Assembly (NCBI GenBank): GCA_030640215.1 | Contig: DAOWJU010000325.1 | Coordinates: forward strand, 1-8,947 | DNA: 8,947 nucleotides | DNA from: Desulfuromonadales bacterium | Lineage (GTDB): Bacteria; Desulfobacterota; Desulfuromonadia; Desulfuromonadales; BM103 | Direction of reading: 5' to 3' | Shown here: one piece after another, positions 6,738-8,947 of the stretch | Layout: the number at the start of each line of letters is the position of its first letter | How positions within the stretch are numbered: the first letter of the stretch is position 1 | Position numbers and translations under genes: made by a program | Notes under the pieces: model-generated | Database searches by the model: none | Told to the model about the DNA's origin: nothing | Seen by the model: the letters and a program-made list of their open reading frames with translations, nothing else

Positions 6738-6750
6738 CCACTTCCATAAA

Positions 6751-6785
6751 AATGGCCACCTGATACTTGAACTCAAATGGCCATT
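6751..6785 (-). terminator. Putative intrinsic terminator of the solute-binding protein gene
   Basis: AATGGCCA (6751-6758) and TGGCCATT (6778-6785) form an 8-base stem with a 19-base loop. Read leftward, the stem is followed by a short T-run (TTTTTAT), which suits a terminator for the leftward gene ending at 6819. On the plus strand the T-rich tract is weaker, though it might also slow rightward transcription from the lipoprotein gene. The long loop keeps confidence moderate. Confidence 0.4.
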
Positions 6786-6800
6786 GTCTGTTGAATTTAA

Positions 6801-6810
6801 GGGGGGGGGG
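6801..6810. repeat. Homopolymer run of ten G in the convergent spacer
   Basis: Exactly ten consecutive G on the plus strand, 8 bases before the end of the leftward solute-binding protein gene and 63 bases after the rightward lipoprotein stop. It lies in neither coding region. Such runs are prone to slippage and sequencing error. Confidence 0.9.
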
Positions 6811-6818
6811 CGTTTCAT

Positions 6819-7670
6819 TTATTCTGGAATAGCACCCAGCATGATCAGCGCCTCAAACGCAGAAGTCCTTTTACCAGTAAACTTGCCTATCCATTTATCA
6901 TAAATTTTCAGTATCTGTCTTGATCGATAAAGGTCGGCTATGACCCGATCTGCAACAAGCCGAAAGTCTGCGTCATTTCTCCTTACTGCCAGGGCAAAAG
7001 GCTCGTAAGAGAACAAGTCTGGAAGGACTGAAAAGTTGGTTGACTTGCCGGATTTTATGGCCAGGCCAATCAGGACAACCTGATCGGCAGCATAAGCATC
7101 TATCTTGCCTTTCTCAAGAGCCGCAAGCGCTTCGATTGATGAATCTAGTAAGACGATATCAGCCCCTGCCTCTGTTTCCTGAAGCAATTCTTTTAGCGTA
7201 ACAGCGGTTGTCGTACCTTTTGCCACACCAATTTTTTTGCCGTCAAAATTGTTCCTGAGTTTCGTGCCCCGCAAGCTCATAAATGAAGCACCGGTCACAA
7301 AGGTAAGCTGTGTGAAGTCAACCTTTTCACCACGGGAAAGAGTCTTGGTCGTGGCGCCACACAATATGTCAATTTTGTTGTCAAACAACGCAGCAAACCG
7401 GTTTTCGGATGTCACCGGAACATATTCGACCTTTACCCTGCTACCTATGGTGTTTTTTATCTCAGTGGCAATCTGTTCACAGATATCAATAGAGTATCCT
7501 GTCGGCAGACCATCCTTGTCCAGAAAAGACATGGGCGGGAGATCCTGTCGATAGCCGATTTTAACTTTCCCGGACTTTTGAATCTGTTGCAGAGTTCCCG
7601 TCAACTCCTGAGCTGAGAGTGGGCTGATCATAAAGGCAGAGAGTAGTAAAGTTGTCAGTATCCATCTCAT
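6819..7670 (-). CDS. Family 3 periplasmic solute-binding protein (polar amino acid ABC type)
   Basis: A 283-residue periplasmic protein with a Sec signal peptide (1-20, cleavage LSA-QE). It has the family's GYSIDIC signature (58-64), the DILCGATTKTLSRGEKVDF block (101-119) with Arg113, the usual contact to the ligand's alpha-carboxylate, and DAYAADQ (191-197) with Asp196 in the amino-group position. These point to an acidic or polar amino acid ligand, resembling glutamate/aspartate-binding proteins. The ATG at 7670 is chosen because AAGGAG lies 9 bases upstream and it gives a proper signal peptide; an in-frame TTG at 7745 would add 25 residues ahead of it. No permease or ATPase gene is adjacent, so it is an orphan here: it may serve a distant transporter or act as a sensor ligand-binder. 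Its 3' end abuts the G10 run. Confidence 0.9.
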   Translation of the reverse strand: MRWILTTLLLSAFMISPLSAQELTGTLQQIQKSGKVKIGYRQDLPPMSFLDKDGLPTGYSIDICEQIATEIKNTIGSRVKVEYVPVTSENRFAALFDNKIDILCGATTKTLSRGEKVDFTQLTFVTGASFMSLRGTKLRNNFDGKKIGVAKGTTTAVTLKELLQETEAGADIVLLDSSIEALAALEKGKIDAYAADQVVLIGLAIKSGKSTNFSVLPDLFSYEPFALAVRRNDADFRLVADRVIADLYRSRQILKIYDKWIGKFTGKRTSAFEALIMLGAIPE

Positions 7671-7741
7671 ACGAGTTTTCTCCTTCGTTGCGGGTTTGGG
7701 TGAAAATACAGGCATACAGGCTAACTCGAATCCAGTCATAG

Positions 7742-7756
7742 TCAAGCCGGGCTTGA
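7742..7756. promoter_or_regulatory. 15-base palindrome overlapping a -35-like hexamer, possible operator
   Basis: TCAAGCC-G-GGCTTGA is a perfect inverted repeat with a single central base. On the minus strand it overlaps TTGACT (7740-7745), a 5-of-6 match to the -35 consensus, 70 bases upstream of the solute-binding protein start. The best -10 at proper spacing (TAGCCT, 16 bases away) is weak. A regulator-binding site is plausible but unproven. Confidence 0.3.
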
Positions 7757-7808
7757 TTCGTTCCTCCCTAATGCGGGTCGGGATAATCGACGCAGGATCC
7801 CTGTGAGG

Positions 7809-8705
7809 TTACCCCTGCAGACATGCATCGATTCCTTCGGCATAGCTGACTGGTTTCAGGTCAAAGATTTGCGCCCACTCTGCCGAAGCACAGACATTGC
7901 CTTCGATTAACATCGTCAACTGGTCGCTGGTGATCGGGAAATACTCACTACCCTGCATCATCTTGATCATTGGCTTGATTACAAAGAGCGGTTGGTGAAG
8001 TTTGGTAACCTTTTCCCTGCCAATGCTGCGTGCAGTGATATCAAGAATTTCATCATAGCTGTAGCTGGCACCACCGCCAAGGTGATAGGTTGCACCGATT
8101 GATTCCGGTTTCTCAAGGGCTTTGACAAAAGCGGCCGCAACCTGTTCCAGAGCAACCGGCTGCATGCGGTACTGACCGTCGCCGATGACCGGAACGACCG
8201 GTAGCCTTTGGATCAGTTCGGCAAGCATTTTTACAAACTCACTGCCAGGTCCAAATATAATAGAGGGCCGAAAAATTGTCCAATCCAGATCCGTATCGCG
8301 CACTAACTCTTCCGCCTGCCATTTGCTGCGGTGGTACGCAGCCCTGCCGCACTTACGCGTACCGTTAGCACTCATGTGAAGGTAGCGTTGTACTCCTTGC
8401 TTTACCGCCGCTTCCAGCACATTTGCGGTGCTCGTGACGTGCATTTCCTTGAATGTAATCCCACGGCGGGGGAATTCACGGATGATGCCGACCAGATGAA
8501 TCACCGCATCGCAGTCTTCCATGGCACCGACAAGGCTGGCAGCATCAGTAACGTCACCGCAATGAATCTCCACTCTTTCTGTAAAAGCCAGTTTGTCTTC
8601 AGAACCTTCACGAACTAAAGCCCGCACATCATGTCCCGCTGCAAGCAGTTGCCGCAACACCTCGCTGCCTACAAAGCCGGTCCCGCCGGTCAAAAAAACT
8701 TTCAT
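7809..8705 (-). CDS. NDUFA9-like atypical SDR, NAD(P)-binding protein
   Basis: A 298-residue Rossmann-fold protein of the extended/atypical short-chain dehydrogenase group, closest in appearance to bacterial 'complex I NDUFA9 subunit family' proteins. The nucleotide-binding TGGTGFVG motif is at 6-13, the acidic CGDVTD at 49-54, and the AVIHLVGI strand at 67-74. The catalytic-type Ser112 (HMSANG) and Tyr124-x3-Lys128 are all present, followed by IFRPSIIFGPG (144-154). No signal peptide or transmembrane helix is seen, although the C-terminal region is hydrophobic near FVIKPMIKMM. Bacterial members act as NAD(P)H-dependent reductases or isomerases of unknown substrate; no complex I genes are adjacent, so a respiratory role is not implied. 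AAGGA lies 9 bases before the ATG. It is separated by 138 bases from the solute-binding protein gene and probably has its own promoter. Confidence 0.85.
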   Translation of the reverse strand: MKVFLTGGTGFVGSEVLRQLLAAGHDVRALVREGSEDKLAFTERVEIHCGDVTDAASLVGAMEDCDAVIHLVGIIREFPRRGITFKEMHVTSTANVLEAAVKQGVQRYLHMSANGTRKCGRAAYHRSKWQAEELVRDTDLDWTIFRPSIIFGPGSEFVKMLAELIQRLPVVPVIGDGQYRMQPVALEQVAAAFVKALEKPESIGATYHLGGGASYSYDEILDITARSIGREKVTKLHQPLFVIKPMIKMMQGSEYFPITSDQLTMLIEGNVCASAEWAQIFDLKPVSYAEGIDACLQG

Positions 8706-8760
8706 TACTGTAAATCCTTTGTTTCAGTCTTGCCGCAAACACAAATTTTAGGCCGATTCA

Positions 8761-8769
8761 ACTATACCA
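8761..8769 (-). promoter_or_regulatory. Candidate extended -10 promoter for the NDUFA9-like gene
   Basis: On the minus strand this reads TGG-TATAGT: an extended -10 (TGn) next to a 5-of-6 match to TATAAT. It would start transcription about 50 bases before the ATG at 8705. The -35 at normal spacing is poor, as is common with extended -10 promoters. Confidence 0.4.
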
Positions 8770-8884
8770 GCGATAAGCTGATGTGGAAGTTAAGTTCACA
8801 GTTTCTTGGCAAACGCAAAAAGTGAGATATATTTCTTAAACAAGCATAGACTGCGTGGGATTGTAGGTTGATTAAGCCCAGCGG

Positions 8885-8894
8885 CAAACGTTTG
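8885..8894. promoter_or_regulatory. Perfect 10-base palindrome CAAACGTTTG
   Basis: A perfect palindrome in the gene-free right end, 34 bases before a consensus -35 hexamer. Its left part, GGCAAACG (8883-8890), also occurs at 8808-8815. It may be an operator half-site arrangement, or chance. Confidence 0.2.
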
Positions 8895-8928
8895 AATTAT
8901 CGTGGGTTTTTATGCTATCTGTTTTAAC

Positions 8929-8934
8929 TTGACA
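8929..8934 (+). promoter_or_regulatory. Consensus -35 hexamer TTGACA pointing out of the window
   Basis: TTGACA is a perfect match to the sigma-70 -35. The matching -10 would lie just beyond base 8947, so a rightward gene outside the window may start here. It cannot be confirmed from this sequence. Confidence 0.25.
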
Positions 8935-8947
8935 AACAGTGTTCTAA

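Noticed and set aside
6348..6818. 156-residue leftward frame opposite the DUF4136-like lipoprotein gene
   Set aside because: It is antisense to a well-supported lipoprotein gene, shows no domain, and runs through the hairpin and G10 spacer.
7671..7745. 25-residue N-terminal extension of the solute-binding protein from a TTG
   Set aside because: It would bury the signal peptide, and the ATG at 7670 has a strong AAGGAG.

Overview
This window comes from a Gram-negative bacterium. Five of the eleven genes encode exported proteins: three lipoproteins with clear lipoboxes and two proteins with Sec signal peptides. Nearly every gene has a good Shine-Dalgarno sequence. Base composition looks near 50% GC and coding density is high. 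The mix (CobO-type adenosyltransferase, NDUFA9-like reductase, small lipoproteins with Tyr/Gly-rich segments) would suit a proteobacterium or a desulfuromonad-like lineage, but that placement is an impression, not a demonstrated result. I see no rRNA, tRNA, CRISPR array, intact insertion sequence or phage gene.

Layout. Positions 1-50 hold a long imperfect inverted repeat. Next comes a leftward corrinoid adenosyltransferase gene (95-664). A 179-base divergent spacer separates it from a rightward group of three closely packed genes: a lipoprotein with two VOC (glyoxalase-fold) domains (844-1785), a short Arg/Pro-repeat lipoprotein two bases later (1788-2150), and a ten-helix EmrE/DMT-type transporter (2166-3098). 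A rightward LysE/RhtB exporter (3216-3842), a small membrane-anchored protein of unknown function (3942-4427) and a cysteine-synthase-family PLP enzyme with a six-cysteine segment (4473-5450) follow, each with its own spacer. A two-gene unit then encodes a secreted coiled-coil protein (5556-6095) and a DUF4136-like lipoprotein (6123-6737).

A convergent spacer (6738-6818) carries a hairpin and a run of ten G. On its far side are two leftward genes: a family 3 amino-acid-type solute-binding protein without a permease beside it (6819-7670), and an NDUFA9-like NAD(P)-binding protein (7809-8705). The last 242 bases hold no gene; they contain a candidate extended -10 promoter for the leftward gene, a 10-base palindrome, and a consensus -35 hexamer pointing out of the window.

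How the genes work together. Apart from the two packed groups (844-3098 and 5556-6737), they look like independent metabolic, transport and envelope functions. The two transporters and the PLP enzyme could share an amino-acid theme (export of amino acids, cysteine metabolism), but the spacers argue against one operon. I did not find a convincing new multi-gene system. The best leads are the six-cysteine segment in the PLP enzyme, the VOC lipoprotein coupled to the Arg/Pro lipoprotein, and the coiled-coil plus lipoprotein pair. No gene-free stretch exceeds 300 bases.
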